A DNA stretch of 64,000 nt, taken from Spirodela intermedia. Its lineage: Eukaryota; Streptophyta; Magnoliopsida; Alismatales; Araceae. The translations under genes and the position numbers were made by a program. Shown piece by piece: positions 43,490-55,216 of the stretch (the stretch's first letter is position 1; every line of letters starts with the position of its first letter). The notes under the pieces were generated by a model, which made no database searches, was not told the origin of the DNA, and saw nothing but the letters and a program-made list of their open reading frames with translations. The DNA is taken from NCBI GenBank assembly GCA_902729315.2, contig LR746278.1:2501-66500 (forward strand). Direction: 5' to 3'.

Positions 43490-46179
43490 TGGTAGCAGAG
43501 CACTAGGGTTTCTTTGCCGCCACTACTCTACCTCTTCTCCTATCTTGGCATCACTTATCCTCTCCTAGCGCAATCTTCTACAGCACCGCCTTGCATGCTT
43601 ACTCAATGCCTGATTTGCATAGCCTTGCTTGCTTGCCACACTCACTTGTGTGCCCATCCAACACTTGTCTAGTGCTATCCTGCATGCCCTCTCGACGCGC
43701 TGCAATGCTTGCGCACCTAATATAGCCATCTCCCACCAGTGCCCCATGCACCGACTGTAGGTGCTGCCCACGCCGCCTCTCGACACCCACGTGTCACCTC
43801 CAGCATGCCACACGTTGCCTCTCGGAGCCCCACACAACTCTAAGGATGTCTCCTCCCAGCATCATCTCATCTTCCACTAATCTTGATCTATGGATCTAGT
43901 GGGCAAATCCTCAATGTCTCAGGCACCTCTTCCACTAGTTCTTCAGTCGACTATCACTCTTCCTCTGATCGGGTTGACTACTCCACAACACTCCATCATA
44001 GTACAATTCACTCGACCAACATATGTCTTCAATGGACATAATTATGTATTGTGGGTCTCTAGATTCGAGCACTTCTTAATGTTGCATAACCTTCTCTATC
44101 ACTTGTCAATTGATCCACCTAGCCTCACTAATCTATCCTTTGTTTTATGATCTCAACTTAATTCAATCATCTTTACCTAGATGCTTCAGAGCATTGAGCC
44201 GAGTGTTGTCGAGCTTCTTGTCCGAGTTCGCCTTACACAATAACTCTAGATGACATTAGAGAACATGTACATCAATTGAACAAATATTAATCATATGGTT
44301 GAGATCTTCAAGTCGTTTCTTGCCTACAAGTAAAGTAACTCTTCACTTCAATCTCATTTCAGTTATCTCCATGTCTTGATATAAGAACTTGCCATCTATC
44401 AACCTTCAACTACTGACCTCTAGACATTTAAGCACTACTGTCAAGAGTTTCTTGCTGAAGTCTATCTGAGTGGGCTTCACCCAACAATTATCTCTCAGAT
44501 TTGTGGGACAATCCTCTCTAGAGACTGGGTACTTGATATTTCTCACATTTTCTCCGATGCACTTCATTTGAGTATAGGCACCCCTCCTATTATCCCCAAT
44601 GGTATATCTAGTCCTTCGATGATGGCCATCTCCACTCCTCGAGCACCAACATGACACTCCTACTTCGAGACCAGATAGTGGCCGTCCATCACGAAGGGCC
44701 ACAATTCTTTTCTTTCTTACATCTACTGTGACAAGTAATTTTCAAGAACCACTCGTCCAAAAAATATTAAGAACAATTCAAGAAGCCCAACTCTACCTAA
44801 TCGACTTTCCTACCTCCTTCACCAACTTCTTCAGTGCCATCTGGTGTCATGTCTTTGACTTTTCAGGTGACATTGACCTCAACCAAGTATGAAGTACTAC
44901 ATTACTTGACTGATATCATGGCTCATTTCTCGATCAATTTAGCATTGCTTCTGAATCCTTCCACGTCAAGTACACATGCTCTTCTTGTATCTTCATCTCA
45001 CCATAGATTATTGACTCAAGGGCTTCCACCCACATAACCAGCACACCCACCATTTTATCATTGTACCAGTCTATTCCTTATCATCCATCGGTTACCATTG
45101 TCGATGGTCAAACTTATCCGATCAATGGACATGACAATATTGTTGTTACCTCAAGTATTTTTCTCACCTAGGTTTTCTATGTTCTTGAATTTCCTACTAA
45201 GATCTTATCTATCAGTGTCATTACTCGAACCATTATTTACTCTGTTACATTTTTTTCTTTTTATTATACCTTCTAGGATTTGTATACCAGGTAGAGGATT
45301 GATTTCAGACATGAAATAGACAAGGTGTCTAAGAACTAATTTTTAATGAACCTTCTTTTGACCTTCGAGCTCTTTTTGTTTCCTCTACAATCACTTCATC
45401 TGTTTTCTGGCATCGTCATTTAAGACATCTTTATTTTGAAAATTATTAAAAAACCTTGTCTTGACTTTTTCTTAATAAGTTTGTGTGTGAATCATGTCAA
45501 TTAGGTAAACACTATCGTTATTCATACTGAAGTTGAGATGAGATTTCATCCACATCACCCTTTGACTTTATTCATTGTGATGTTTGGGGTCTTTTTCGTA
45601 CTTCATCTATCTTAAGTCATCGTTATTACATTGTCTTTGTTGATGACTACATTCAGGTGAATTAAATCTATCTTCTCTAAGATTATACCTAAATTCGTAT
45701 TACAGTTGTTCACTTCATTATCGAGGTCATCACTTAGTATTCTACTATGTCAAAGATTTTTTGAATTGATAATATTTTATCAAATATTTTATGTTGATTA
45801 TGATATTCTTTATTGAACCACATATCCACACACATCCTAACAAAATGATATTACCGAACAAAAATATTATCAACTACTTAACATTACTTAACATTACTCG
45901 CACACTACTCATTGATATAAATATTTCTCATTATCTATGATTTGACACTCTCCTAACAACCACATATCTCCAAAATCAGCTTCCTTCTACTCTACTTAAT
46001 GAGACCATTCCACTTCATCATCTTTCACCTTATTCTTTTCTTTTCTCCTTACCCCCTCGTGTCTTTGGATGTACTACTTCTCACGGATGTGTTCACCAAG
46101 AGTCTTGCAAGGATCTCTTACGATGCGACATACATCAAGCTAGGCATATTTGACTTGTATGTTCCAGCTTGAGGGGAAG

Positions 46180-46362
46180 TGTTAGAATACATCCACTGAG
46201 CCCACAAGGCTCATTTTAGACTTATTCTCTCCACGTCCCTATTTTTTTTCTACTATCTCCACTTCTCATTCTTTCCCTTTTTCTTCTCATCTTCTATATA
46301 ACCACATGTACTCTTTTTCTTCAAGATATCAATTCTATAGTTTTCTCTTCCTCTTGTCAACA
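46180..46362 (+). repeat. Copia 3' LTR
   Basis: 183 bp, TG...CA, preceded by the polypurine tract and followed by the TTTAT duplication. Confidence 0.88.
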
Positions 46363-46367
46363 TTTAT
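46363..46367. repeat. Target-site duplication of the nested copia element, right (TTTAT)
   Basis: Matches 43301-43305. Confidence 0.8.
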
Positions 46368-46679
46368 AATTTATCAAAATAATTAAAAAATATATAGTAA
46401 TTCTTCCCCACAATCAAGAGGATATGTCAAGGGTTTATGAACCATATTAGTATTAGTCAACTAAGGAAGAGGTCAACATTTTAGGCCACATCATCAGCAA
46501 GAGAACATATACATCAATTCTATATTCTATTTTGACCAGTGAAATGAATGGAAATAAATGTGGTTTTTATGATGATATTGAGATATTATTGCATGAAAAT
46601 ACGAACAAAGCTTTGAGGAAAAGGAATTAAGTTTTCTACATGATAAAAAGTGAAAGATTTGTGTTTTAGGGTTGAGTTC

Positions 46680-47115
46680 TCTCCAAGTGACAGGCCAAGA
46701 TGAGTGGATCAACTTATGACGATGATTTGTGCTTCTATTGCATTTTATTTTTATTCTCGCTTAATCTATTGTCTAGGTGATGGGAAGGCAATGAGATTAA
46801 ACATTTACATTTATTTTTTTCTTACCACTTTTTAGACTAATTTCAGATTAATTTTATGGTACTCTATTTTTAGGCGATGGATGAGTTTAGAGACATGGGC
46901 GTTTGCATATTTCATTTCTACTTTTATTTGGTTTCATTTTTTATTTCTCTTATACCATCATCTAGGTGATAGGAAAATAATGATATTAAGTATTATATGT
47001 ACATTTTTATCATTTTTTAATCATTTTTCCATTCCACTTTCTTATTATGATGATACTCTATTCTCACGTGACAGACCAGTACAAGTTTGTGTATTTATTA
47101 GATTTTTTTAGTTCT
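46680..47115 (+). repeat. Degenerate ~187-bp tandem repeat inside the chromovirus
   Basis: AGGTGATGGGAAGGCAATGAGATTAAA (~46775) is echoed by AGGTGATAGGAAAATAATGATATTAAG (~46963). GTGACAGGCCAAGATGAGT-, GCGATGGATGAGTTTAGAGA- and GTGACAGACCAGTACAAGT-like stretches recur at ~46687, ~46873 and ~47068. The spacing is about 187 bp and the copies are heavily diverged. It fits neither the gypsy nor the copia reading frames and may be a satellite fragment captured in the element. Confidence 0.5.
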
Positions 47116-48914
47116 TTTTCTTACGATTTTAATGTTTTTGGTGAAAATTAACTTTATTACATCATTGTGGTTTATTTGTTTCAAATTTTTACTTAGGTTT
47201 ATAAGTATTTAACTAAAAATTATTTTCTCATTTCACCACCAATGGGGAAACCCTACTCATGGTCCTACTTTCTCTCTTCTCCCCCATTTCTCCTAATTTT
47301 ACGTTTATTTCCCATCATTTTATTTTATTTTATTTTTATTTTTTATCTTGAATATTTTACAACTCTTGGGTTATTTATGAATGTTGAATGTGAGAACACA
47401 TCAAAATTCAGAGATTTAGAGGTAAAATAATTTGGAATATTCAAAGAACATAGAAGATTATTTTCTTCTTTTATATAATTTTTATTTATTTATATTTTAA
47501 TATATCATTTAAAACATAAAATTCATATTGAGATTGATCATCATCCTTGTGGATCATTTACTCGTCACAATAAATGGCCTATTTGGAGCCTGTAACATTG
47601 AATTTTATTTCATGAGGGCCAAATCGTTCTTCACAAAAACTTGGTAAGTATGGCATCAATTTTACAAGAATTTCATGATTCAGCCATGTGGGTGATGAGG
47701 GGGGACACTTCAGTTTTTTTTGCACCTAGAAATACATCTTACAAAACGTATGATGGAATGGCATGAAAAATTGTATTAAAAGATATGTTCTAGCTTGTCA
47801 AACCTTATAGAAAAATAAGTTCAAATACTTATCCTCAGTAGGTCTCTTTCAGCTTCTTCGCATTCATGATCAAATTTTGGGAAGATATTTCAATGGATTT
47901 GTCAAAGGGATGCTCAATTAAGAGGGATTCAAATTAATTCTTGTTGTTGTCGATCAAGTCGATAAATATGCTCTCTTTTCTAGTTTAAAACATTCATTAA
48001 CTGCTCAATAAGTGGCCCATACCTTTAAACTTATTGTGGTATCTTCAAATACAATTTCAATGTTTATTATTACTAATTTTGATCGTATTCTCATGATCAA
48101 TTTTTAGAGTGAACTCTTTCATTTGTGGGCACATTCCTCTAGAGGGCTGGGTCTTATCATATGCTGTAAGACGAATGAATGAAAGTTGTTAACCACAGCC
48201 TCGAGACTTAAGATGCTTCATTAGAGACTGACCATGACAATCAAGTGACTTCATTGTGCAGAGTATTAGTTCAACACAAATTTCAGCACATTGGCAGGCA
48301 CTACACCCTTCAAAATCATTTATAGGTAGGATACTCCAACTCTTCTTAGATTCAACAATCATTCGATTTGAGATGATGAGGTGGGTCATCAATATGAGCG
48401 AAATATCACTTTAGGGCAGCTTAAGCTATACTTGGTCCAAGCTTAGGCTCGAATAAATAATTCTGTAGATAAAAAGTGGTAGGATATTGAATTTGTTGTC
48501 TTTGACATGCTTTTTTTTGTAAATTTGATTGTACCAATAGAAGACTCTCAGATGACGATTTTATGAGAAGTTGGGGACACAATTCTTTGGGTTATAAAAG
48601 ATTATGGAGTGTATTGGGCTAGTTGCTTACCATCTTACATTGCTCACCCCATGTTCCACATCCCAACTTAAGTAGGCAATTGGGATTGTCTCTTTAGTGA
48701 AGCTTAATCCATTGAGTCTAGATAATGATCTCTATTAGACTGCTCAATCAACTGTAGTGCTTGCTACTCAACATAGGACTCAAGGTCTTGAGGTCTTTAT
48801 CCAATGGCTAAACCTATCGGATTCCACAACCAATTGGAAATATTCCAAGACCATCCAATGCCATTTTCTAAAATTTCACCTTGCAGATGAGGTGAAAGCT
48901 TTAGGGGGGAGCAT

Positions 48915-49268
48915 TGATAGGCTACCCATGTTACTAGATCACCACAGAGGAAAAAAGTTGATCATGGGTTGTTGGCCCAACTGATGTTATAACAAAAACA
49001 ACTAATTGATTCATCTATAAAAGTGGGGTGACGGCTATAAGAGGAAAGGGGGAAAGAGTATTAGTAAAAGGAGAATAACCATCTAGAAGCAGCCATTATG
49101 TTAGAGTATTTGTCATTCCTCTCAATTCTCTCCCTTGTATTCCTCTTTGTTCTTCTCTTGTGCCCCTATTCTCTCTTAAGTCCATGATCAAATTTGTCGG
49201 TTCAGAATTCAATTCAATATGAGTTAGAATTGATTCCCTATCTTTATCTTTTATGTGAGCCTCCACTA
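48915..49268 (+). repeat. Chromovirus 3' LTR
   Basis: Starts TGATAGGCTACCC after a G-rich purine tract and ends CCTCCACTA; pairs with 40106-40433. Confidence 0.85.
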
Positions 49269-49273
49269 GGTTC
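49269..49273. repeat. Target-site duplication of the chromovirus, right (GGTTC)
   Basis: Exact match to 40101-40105. Confidence 0.85.
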
Positions 49274-49732
49274 TCACTTCTTCAATTTTAGTTTTTGTTT
49301 TGTACTTTAAGAAGAAGACATTTAGCATGTGTTAAGGAAAAAAATCTAGGCATTTTGTAAGGCTCCATTTATAATTTTGTTTCCACCAAATGAATATTTC
49401 CAACTCTCTTTGTAGATTCAGGAAGATGTTTTCAAACCAAAAAAATCTTAGCATATTTTATCTTTGAGATTCATCTATGCTGTAATGGGAAATACATTTG
49501 AGGTTCTATTTCCATTATGTGTATTAATACCAATTCTGTTTTTACAAAGAATGGTCTCCTATACCTAGTAGAGATAGACCAACCAACAACGCTGAGGGCT
49601 GACTACAATCAGCCTCTCCTTAGATAAAGAAAAGCCCGATAACAAGAGGTGGTACCATTAGATGGACAAGCAGAGAGAGAAGGCATGGTTTCAAGAGGAA
49701 GAACATTTGGTTGTTGACTCCCGTTCAAATTT

Positions 49733-49763
<31 letters not shown>

Positions 49764-51111
49764 CGCACAAAGGCGCACAAAGACAAATTAGGCATCCATC
49801 ACCTTAAAAAAAAAACACTATATACTAGCCACTGCATCCAGTCTAATCCCATCACTGAAAACATGGTTGAATTTCTGTCTAATGAACGGTAAGAGAGATC
49901 CAAATCATACCATGCTTTCTTATGAAGGAAAAACCCATGCCATTAAGATATCCACATTCAATGACAATCCAGGGGGGGGGGGGGGAAGGGAGGAGAAAAA
50001 TGCTGTGGAGTATAACCAAGTGGTACAAGCACTAACAGCAGAATTTCGATCACACAAGTGCTCATATTTTCAGAAAGAAATCACTTAGATGTGATGCACC
50101 AAGATTTACATGATTAAGAGAAACCCTCCTATGTATATGGGAGTTAGAGCTATTTCTTTGACAAAAGAACAGACGAAAAGAGAGTCTTACAGGATTTAAT
50201 TCTCTTACCTTAACTTTGGAATGTCTTCCCCTTCAAGAAAAGGAAAACAAAATGGAAGAAGTGTAACCCTGCCCTCTTCTTTCACCAAACCCTTAATCTT
50301 TCTCTCTCACCCTCTTCTCACTTTCTATAACTCTTCCTAATTCTTACCAACACTTGAGATACCCTATCTCTCAATCCCCCAACGCCCCCTTCTATAGAAG
50401 AGAGGAGGGTAAGCCAACGAGAGAGAGGGAGGGGGGGTTAAAATGCCCCTCTTACTGACTAGGATGTTTCTAACGCGCCATACATAACTTTTGGGGCGGT
50501 ATAACATCTCCCTTATTTATTGGGCAATTATAATGGACCACAAGTTGTCTGAGTCAAAAACAATGGAAACAGTATTTTTTTTTGTCTGGGAGAGAGCCAA
50601 CTAATCAGCGCAAGCTCTTAGCCTGAAAATACTTCCAAGCTCTTAGCCTGAAAATACTGTTGCGTCTCCCGATGTTGAGAAGAATACAGCCACTGAGGTG
50701 TTTGTGTTGACGGAGGAGTCATCAGGCGCGCCGTTCCGTGACAAAACGGTATTTTAGCTGGCAAGGGGCCTTTCCAAGCTCAGGCCTCACCTTATCCTCC
50801 TAGGCAGTTAGGTGCGATCACCTAACACGCCGGCGCGGTGCTTGGTAGATGGGATAATCACGGGACCTGATCGAGGTGGACTGACGGAGCGAGCCCGCCG
50901 GTGGCACCCGGAATGAGGGCACCAACGGCCCTTCAACAACAACAAAAAAATGAGACGCACATGCCTGAGCAAAGATACTATTGAAATATATATATCTATA
51001 CATGCTCCCACATGCATGGTTGTAGGAACGTATCATTTGCTCTTTCTCCCTCGGGCCCTCCTCCGTCTCTTCTCTCGTCTCCCTGTCAGCCGGCGAAACA
51101 AGTCTGAAAGG
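49274..51111. other. Intergenic DNA upstream of DFR
   Basis: Contains a (GA)n run at ~49735-49763, a G run at ~49973-49986, and a short direct duplication of CAAGCTCTTAGCCTGAAAA at ~50607-50660. The last few hundred bases are the likely DFR promoter and 5' UTR, but no regulatory motif is called. Confidence 0.5.
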
Positions 51112-52619
51112 ATGGTCGACAAGGGCACGGTGTGCGTGACGGGGGCCGCAGGGTTTATCGGCTCGTGGCTGATCATGAGGCTCCTCCAGCAGGGTTACAC
51201 CGTTAGGGCCACAGTCAGGGATCCCAGTGAGTATCATCGTCGTTCTTGTTCATTTAGATGCATAATCCGGCGTCGAAGTGTGTTTGCAAAAGCTATGCGA
51301 TTACCTCGGTAAACGAGATTCTCTGTCCACTGTCCCAGCCAACATGAAGAAGGTGAAGCACCTCCTCGACCTCCCGGACGCCGAGAAACGGCTGACGCTG
51401 TGGAAGGCTGACCTCGTCGACGAGGGCAGCTTCGACGAGCCCATCCACGGTTGTGAGGGAGTCTTCCACGCCGCGACGCCCATGGACTTCGAATCCAAGG
51501 ACCCTGAGGTCACATTCACACCCGCTCATGCTATTTATCCAAGCGTCATCTATCGTTGTAAATGGATCGAAATATACATGTGTTGTCTTGTGCTAGAATG
51601 AGGTGATTAAGCCGACGATCGACGGAATGCTGAACGTATTGAGATCGTGCTTAAGGGCGAAAACCGTCCGCCGAGTCGTCTTCACATCGTCTGCGGGGAC
51701 GGTCGCCATACAAGAGTCCCGCCAGTCAATCTACGACGAGAACTGCTGGAGCGACGTCGACTTCTGCAGGGCCAAGAAGATGACCGGATGGGTGCTCGAC
51801 TCGTCCATCTACTCATCCCACTCACTCAGCTTCCGCCTCCCGATCACCGGTTAGAAATACTTCCTCCTCCCTGCAGATGTACTTCGTGTCGAAGACGCTA
51901 GCGGAGCGGGCAGCGTGGGACTTTGCCGAGAAGAATAACATCGACTTCATCAGCATCATCCCCACCCTTGTCAACGGGCCCTTCATCATGCCCACCATGC
52001 CCCCCAGCATGCTCACTGCCCTCGCGCTTATAACAAGTATTTAATCCACGGGAAAATCCGTGTGCATACAAACGTATTTTCTTTCCGTGTGAATTAATGG
52101 TCCCTTATGCGAGGACTGATCCGGATTCACAGGGAACGAGCCTCACTACTCCATCCTCAACCCGGTGCAGTTCGTCCACCTTGACGACCTTTGCAACGCT
52201 CACATCTTCCTGTTCGAAAACCCGGAAGCCAATGGCAGGTACATCTGCTCCTCCCACGACGTCACCCTCACCGAACTCGGCCGCATGCTCAAAAAGCGCT
52301 ACCCGGAATTCAACGTGCCCACTGAGTACGCCCTTCGCATCTCCACAATTGCATCCAATCCTCTCTGCCACGAACTGAAGTTGTTCACCGCAATGCTACG
52401 CCTGGTGGGTGCAGGTTTGGAGACAAGGAGGTGTTCGATATCGTAAGCTTCTCGTCGAAGAAGCTCACGGACCTGGGTTTCTCGTACAAGTACAGCCTCG
52501 AGGATATGTTCGACGGAGCGATCCAGTCTTGCAGAGAGAAAGGGCTGCTACCGTCCCCTGAAGCGAATCCAGTAATCCCTGCGCCTGTGGAAAACGGATC
52601 ACTCACCATTACGGCCTGA
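51112..52619 (+). CDS. DFR: Dihydroflavonol 4-reductase (six exons)
   Basis: Exons are 51112-51226, 51339-51508, 51597-51791, 51877-52036, 52133-52325 and 52415-52619. All introns are GT...AG and phases agree, giving 345 aa. DFR reduces dihydroflavonols to leucoanthocyanidins with NADPH in the cytosol, on the route to anthocyanins and proanthocyanidins. The N-terminal Rossmann motif is [24 protein letters not shown] follows across the first junction. The short-chain dehydrogenase elements are FTSSAGTV (Ser) and YFVSK (Tyr162, Lys166). [11 protein letters not shown] and [19 protein letters not shown] are typical DFR signatures. The residue that normally decides Asn-type or Asp-type substrate preference, directly after SSAGTV, is Ala132. 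Anthocyanidin or cinnamoyl-CoA reductases are less likely given these motifs. All exons read open, so the gene looks functional. Confidence 0.92.
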
Positions 52620-55216
52620 GGTTGCGAGCTTCAGGAGAGCTTGTGGTCGCAGTTGTCGATCGCATAGGTAGTGGATACCATCGCAATGCCCGACAAGGAA
52701 GAATAAATGTGGGGTCTTCGGGTTTTCAAATCAAGATTTCCGTTTATCAGTCGCCTGCCAGTCAAATGTAGTTATCACTTCATCCAGTTCCAAACTATCG
52801 AACTCAGATTTCCATTTTGATGATTCTCCTAAGGAACGTTTTTGAGTTGGTTTGTTCAACTCAGCTCTTCATGAAAAATCTGAAAAAAAGGATGTGATGA
52901 AACTAGACTTGAAGAAAGTTTTTATCAATTGGAATTGAAATTTCTCCTGGACATGCTGGCTTCAGTATTACCGCATTGTTCTCCAAGTAATCAGTTTTTT
53001 TTTTAAAACTTAATACCATTTCATCTCTCACAATGAGCAAGATAGATTTTGAACAAAAAGGGGGAGAGTTAATCTTTTTTACGAAGGTCATGGACTAGCC
53101 TCGCCTGATTCGGACAATTTGGTAAAATCCTTTAGAAAGAGCGGTTCATGTGAGTCAACTCTCTTGCAGATAAAGCAAATATGTGTAGGTTAGTTCTTTT
53201 GATTCATAACTCACCTAATGCTGTTAAAAGCACAAACCTTTGGTATCTGCTACCACCACGAGCACATAATGAAAGCTCACTCTTATGCAACAAAGTTTAC
53301 GATTCTAATTTTCTAATCACCATACATTTAATATTAACGAATAATTCCAGGATCACAAGCGTAAAATCACTTCAAATGCTTACACAGCTTAGACACCTCA
53401 ATTACCAAAATGAACGTAGCACTTAAGCCAAAAACAAATTATAGATTAATGATAAAATATTTGCTTTAAACGACACAAGAGACATCACTGGTCGAAGCTT
53501 TTATGTGTTTATGCACAATTCAACGTATATAAAAGTTTTATATTAATTAGTTTGGTCTTCAGTATCACAATAATAATTATTCCATGAGCATAAAGCTTTT
53601 TTAAGGCTTAAAATTGTTAAATAACTATTATTCATAGATGTTCTACCAACTGTATGCTACATAATGATCAGTTTGCAACATTAAAACAACGTGCTCTTAA
53701 GTTTTTTTTATCCTCTTAGTGATTTCTTATGTAGGATGAGTCAACTCCCTGAGTCAACTAATATTCTCAAATATACAAAGAATAAATGTACTGTTATATA
53801 GTCCTCATGGTCATTGGAATACTTTTAAGGGTTGAAAGTGAAGATATAAAGCTAATACTGACATGATGATCACCAAGTGATGATTTTACTCTTCCATAAC
53901 TTCTTTGAGACATCAAATATTATTGAGTCAAATGCTGACAATGCATAAAGATGTTGTACTCAGATATAATGAAGATTCAAATAAAAGATGTTTGCTCTTT
54001 GCCTTGCATCGGTTACTATTTCAAGCAAGTGAAATATATTTCCCTCTTGGATCAGTTGGAAAAAACAATGGAACATGGTATAGAAAATGATATACCGACC
54101 ATTAACTAGCTAGCTCCACTGAGGGTGCTCATGTGAAGAGTCAGATGCCAAGCATTAGGTTGAGAGCTGTGCCGTCACCCATCATCCACAGTTAAGGCCA
54201 TTATATAAAAACGCGCATAAAAGACTGGAGGTAGAAAACTTTTGCTATAAAGAGGTGGACGATGAGTTGGGCTCAGCTCAAAGAAGAGCCACAGAACAAG
54301 GAAATCATGAATTTTTTCCGTTGCAAAATTTTATGTAAAAAATACACAAGAGAAAGCACTCCGAAAACGAGATGAGCGTCAGATCCTGATGATACAAGTC
54401 ACAAGAAGCGTCAGATCTAACCCGAAAGCAGTGACGATGTTCTCTTCTGAGGCGATGGAGACTAGAGAAAATGGGATGACCGCTTCCAGATTTTGGAAAT
54501 GTGGAGAGGAGCTCAAGCCCGCATCCACAGAAACAACAGGACGTCGCGGGAGGTCAGACCAAGCAGTTGTGTTCCATTCCTTCCTATTCGACCAGCACCC
54601 AACGTTCTCTCTCCGAGGCCCCTACGGATCGCGGGAGTTAGAAGACGACAATAGAATGGCCGACCGCCGTCATCGGAGAATCATCACCGAGGTGAGTGGC
54701 CGGGAAATTCTCCGCGAGTTCGAGTGTTAGGTAGGTTTCTCTCGGACGAGATCCCTGGCCCTGAGATGTGAACGTGAAGTTACAAGTATCGAGATCTGGC
54801 AGTAGAATGGAGTTTCGAACAGATTCACCGAAAGAGTTCCACGCCAATCTGCAATGCGTGCCGCTCATCGAAAGAGTTTCACACCAAGCTGCAATCTCGT
54901 CATTCCGCACTTTCTTCCGACGACGAAGTGCCATTTTTCCTGCGGAAAGGAAAGCTACAACATTTTCCCTTGGCCGGCGCACACAGAAACGTCGATGCTC
55001 GTTGTCGGACCGGCCGGTTCCCTTGGCCGGTTCCCGAATGAGATGTGAAATGTGAACCGGGCCGGTCGGGAGGTACGGGCCCCTTCTTAAGGAAGACGGA
55101 TCTCGACGGCGATCTGCCCTTCTTGCAGAGCAAGTAGTAGAGAGAGGTCTTGGCCGAGGGCACGCAGGGAAGCCCCGTGGAGCTGCAAGGGCAGGAGTTG
55201 GAAGCATCGAGGGAGG
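52620..55216. other. DFR 3' flank and intergenic DNA to the proteasome gene
   Basis: AT-rich from ~52700 to ~54300, then GC-richer towards the proteasome gene start. ORFs at 54389-54730 and 54638-55501 (minus) have no recognisable domain. The last ~300 bases before 55217 are probably its promoter and 5' UTR. Confidence 0.5.

Larger units (their letters stand above)
43306..46362 (+). mobile_element. Nested Ty1/copia element lacking RT (internally deleted)
   Basis: LTRs of 184 bp (43306-43489) and 183 bp (46180-46362) start TATTAGAATA/TGTTAGAATA and end GTCAACA. The primer-binding site TGGTAGCAGAGC begins at 43490 and a purine tract GAGGGGAAG precedes the 3' LTR. A gag-like ORF (43890-44150) has FTRPTYVFNGHNYVLWVSRF. 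A GAG-pre-integrase segment (WHRHLRHLYF, ~45410) and an integrase start (IHCDVWG, VFVDDY; ~45570-45650) follow. The C-terminal pol end (FTKSLARISYDATY, then KLGIFDLYVPA, ~46095-46170) is present. The RT core is missing between ~45830 and ~46090, so the 3.06-kb element is non-autonomous. Confidence 0.88.
40106..49268 (+). mobile_element. Ty3/gypsy chromovirus (Tekay/Del-like), decayed, with nested insertions
   Basis: LTRs lie at 40106-40433 and 48915-49268, with a GGTTC duplication outside. A primer-binding site TGGTATCAGAGC (initiator Met tRNA type) starts at 40437. A gag-like segment is at 40544-40807. RT fragments lie at ~42100-42610 (LRLCVDYHTLNKAM; a YLGHLVS segment at ~42480). The RNase H start is near 43000. 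The integrase region is ~47850-48200 (ILVVVD..KYA-like; EVVNHSLE-like). A chromodomain precedes the 3' LTR (~48760-48900; VFIQWLNLSDSTTNWKYS). GGGGGGAGCA before the 3' LTR is the polypurine tract. Stops are numerous, so it is not autonomous. A copia element (43306-46362) is nested inside. Confidence 0.88.

Noticed and set aside
54656-54730. A short first exon before the proteasome gene
   Set aside because: A GAGGTGAGT donor is present, but the canonical PAF start MFRNQYD at 55217 gives the full-length protein without it.
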